5,270 bases of DNA. It comes from Thermomicrobiales bacterium (GTDB lineage: Bacteria > Chloroflexota > Chloroflexia > Thermomicrobiales > UBA6265). Both the position numbers and the translations under genes were made by a program. The notes under the pieces were generated by a model. That model had not been told where the DNA came from, did not search any database, and saw only the letters and a program-made list of their open reading frames with translations. The stretch is from the NCBI GenBank assembly GCA_025928535.1, contig JAICJJ010000247.1, positions 1 to 5,270 on the forward strand, written 5' to 3'. Shown here piece after piece: positions 4,599-5,270 of this stretch (position 1 is its first letter; every line of letters starts with the position of its first letter).

Positions 4599-5270
4599 CA
4601 TCCACCTCCCACCGTCGCGGCGGACGACGCCGCACGCGCGAATTCACTGAACGGCAGCCGCGTCGCTGCCGCCCCGGCATGGCTGAATCTGAACGCGAAC
4701 GGCTGCAAGCCTTCCCGGCCGAGCGCCGCGTTGACTGCCGCTTGGCGCTCCGGCGGAACGTCGAGCAGCAAGAAGCCGCCCCCGCCCGCGCCGGCGATCT
4801 TGCCGCCGAGGGCGCCGGCCGCGCGGGCGAGGGCATACCAACGGTCGATGCGGTCGTCGGAGATGCCGGCGGCGAGGCCGCGCTTGAGCCGCCAGCCTTG
4901 ATCGAGGAGCGTGCCGAAGCGATCGAGATCGCCCGCCTGCAGCGCGTCGCGCATCTCGTGGGCGAGCGCCTTGAGCGCATGGAGCCGATCGACGATGGCG
5001 CCGCCCCGTTCGGTGCGCGAACGCTGCTGCGTCAGAATCTGCGCCGAATCGCGGGTGCGGCCCGTGGCGAACAAGCGCAACCGCGCTTCGAGCGCGCGTT
5101 CGACGCCGGGCGATAGCGCAAGCGGCGCCACCGTCACGCCATCGGCCGCGAACGCAATCGCGTTGAGGCCGCCGAAACTGGCGGCGTATTGATCCTGCTT
5201 GCCGATCGGCCGTCCCAGGATGCCGATTTCGATGTCGCAGGCGGCTTCGGCCGTTTCGCCCGGACCCATC
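4598..5270 (-). CDS. hddA: GHMP-family sugar kinase, D,D-heptose 7-phosphate kinase-like (5' end outside window)
   Basis: The frame is open to the window edge. The Met at 5269 sits inside a conserved region, so about 100 N-terminal residues, including the PxxxGLGSS ATP loop, are missing. Counting from that Met, the visible part has IEIGILGRPIGKQDQYAAS at residues 13-31 followed by FGGLN, a block characteristic of HddA/LmbP-type heptose kinases. The third GHMP motif, KIAGAGGGGF, is at 157-166. The expected reaction is ATP-dependent phosphorylation of D-glycero-D-manno-heptose 7-phosphate to the 1,7-bisphosphate, following GmhA in the GDP-heptose route. The stop codon overlaps the GmhA-like start (TGATG), so the two enzymes are translationally coupled. 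The GHMP family is certain. The heptose substrate is inferred from the motif wording and the neighbour; galactokinase, mevalonate kinase and fucokinase-type roles are less likely. Confidence 0.82.
   Translation of the reverse strand, partial: MGPGETAEAACDIEIGILGRPIGKQDQYAASFGGLNAIAFAADGVTVAPLALSPGVERALEARLRLFATGRTRDSAQILTQQRSRTERGGAIVDRLHALKALAHEMRDALQAGDLDRFGTLLDQGWRLKRGLAAGISDDRIDRWYALARAAGALGGKIAGAGGGGFLLLDVPPERQAAVNAALGREGLQPFAFRFSHAGAAATRLPFSEFARAASSAATVGGG
4605..4610 (-). promoter_or_regulatory. Ribosome binding site of the isomerase gene
   Basis: GGGAGG on the minus strand (CCTCCC as written) lies within the last codons of the kinase gene. It is 6 bases from the ATG at 4598 and 3 bases from the ATG at 4601. 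It supports independent or coupled initiation at the gene junction. Confidence 0.6.

Noticed and set aside
3921..4901. Plus-strand open frame of 326 codons opposite the isomerase and kinase genes
   Set aside because: It spans two well-supported minus-strand genes and has shadow-like composition with no domain.

Overview
This GC-rich window carries six protein genes in two converging groups. Four genes read rightward (1-2825) and three read leftward (3065-5270), counting two genes cut by the window edges. Two features suggest a Thermomicrobiales-like Chloroflexota bacterium: the overall base composition, and above all a Tat-exported, Lys-then-Cys-rich protein of a type I associate with Thermomicrobiales genomes. 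This assignment is an inference from memory, not a database result.

Rightward half. The 3' part of a DUF362-family gene (1-729) ends in a C-terminal membrane segment. A 107-base gap follows, with a strong nested hairpin and a short match to a tRNA T-arm. Next come a small four-helix membrane protein (837-1202) and, two bases later, a zinc-type homocysteine S-methyltransferase (1205-2125); the spacing makes these two a likely transcriptional unit. After a 193-base gap with two hairpins comes a 168-residue secreted protein with 19 cysteines (2319-2825), which has knottin-like CC motifs.

Central gap (2826-3064). No gene is supported here. The region holds a large imperfect palindrome (2893-2975) that looks like a dispersed intergenic repeat. 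On each side, just past the stop codon of each converging gene, lies a short 8-base tandem array; the two arrays are in inverted orientation.

Leftward half. Transcription runs from a GHMP-family sugar kinase resembling D,D-heptose 7-phosphate kinase (4598-5270, 5' end missing), through an overlapping GmhA-like sugar isomerase (3933-4598), to a classical short-chain dehydrogenase (3065-3826) after a 106-base gap. The kinase and isomerase fit consecutive or near-consecutive steps of nucleotide-activated heptose synthesis from sedoheptulose 7-phosphate. In a bacterium without LPS this would most plausibly feed surface or S-layer glycans. The dehydrogenase may or may not belong to that pathway.

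I found no CRISPR array, transposase, rRNA or complete tRNA, and no convincing sigma-70 promoter. Nothing here amounts to a demonstrable new system. The best leads are the palindrome with its flanking arrays, the Cys-rich exported protein, and the unusual active-site residues in the isomerase and dehydrogenase.
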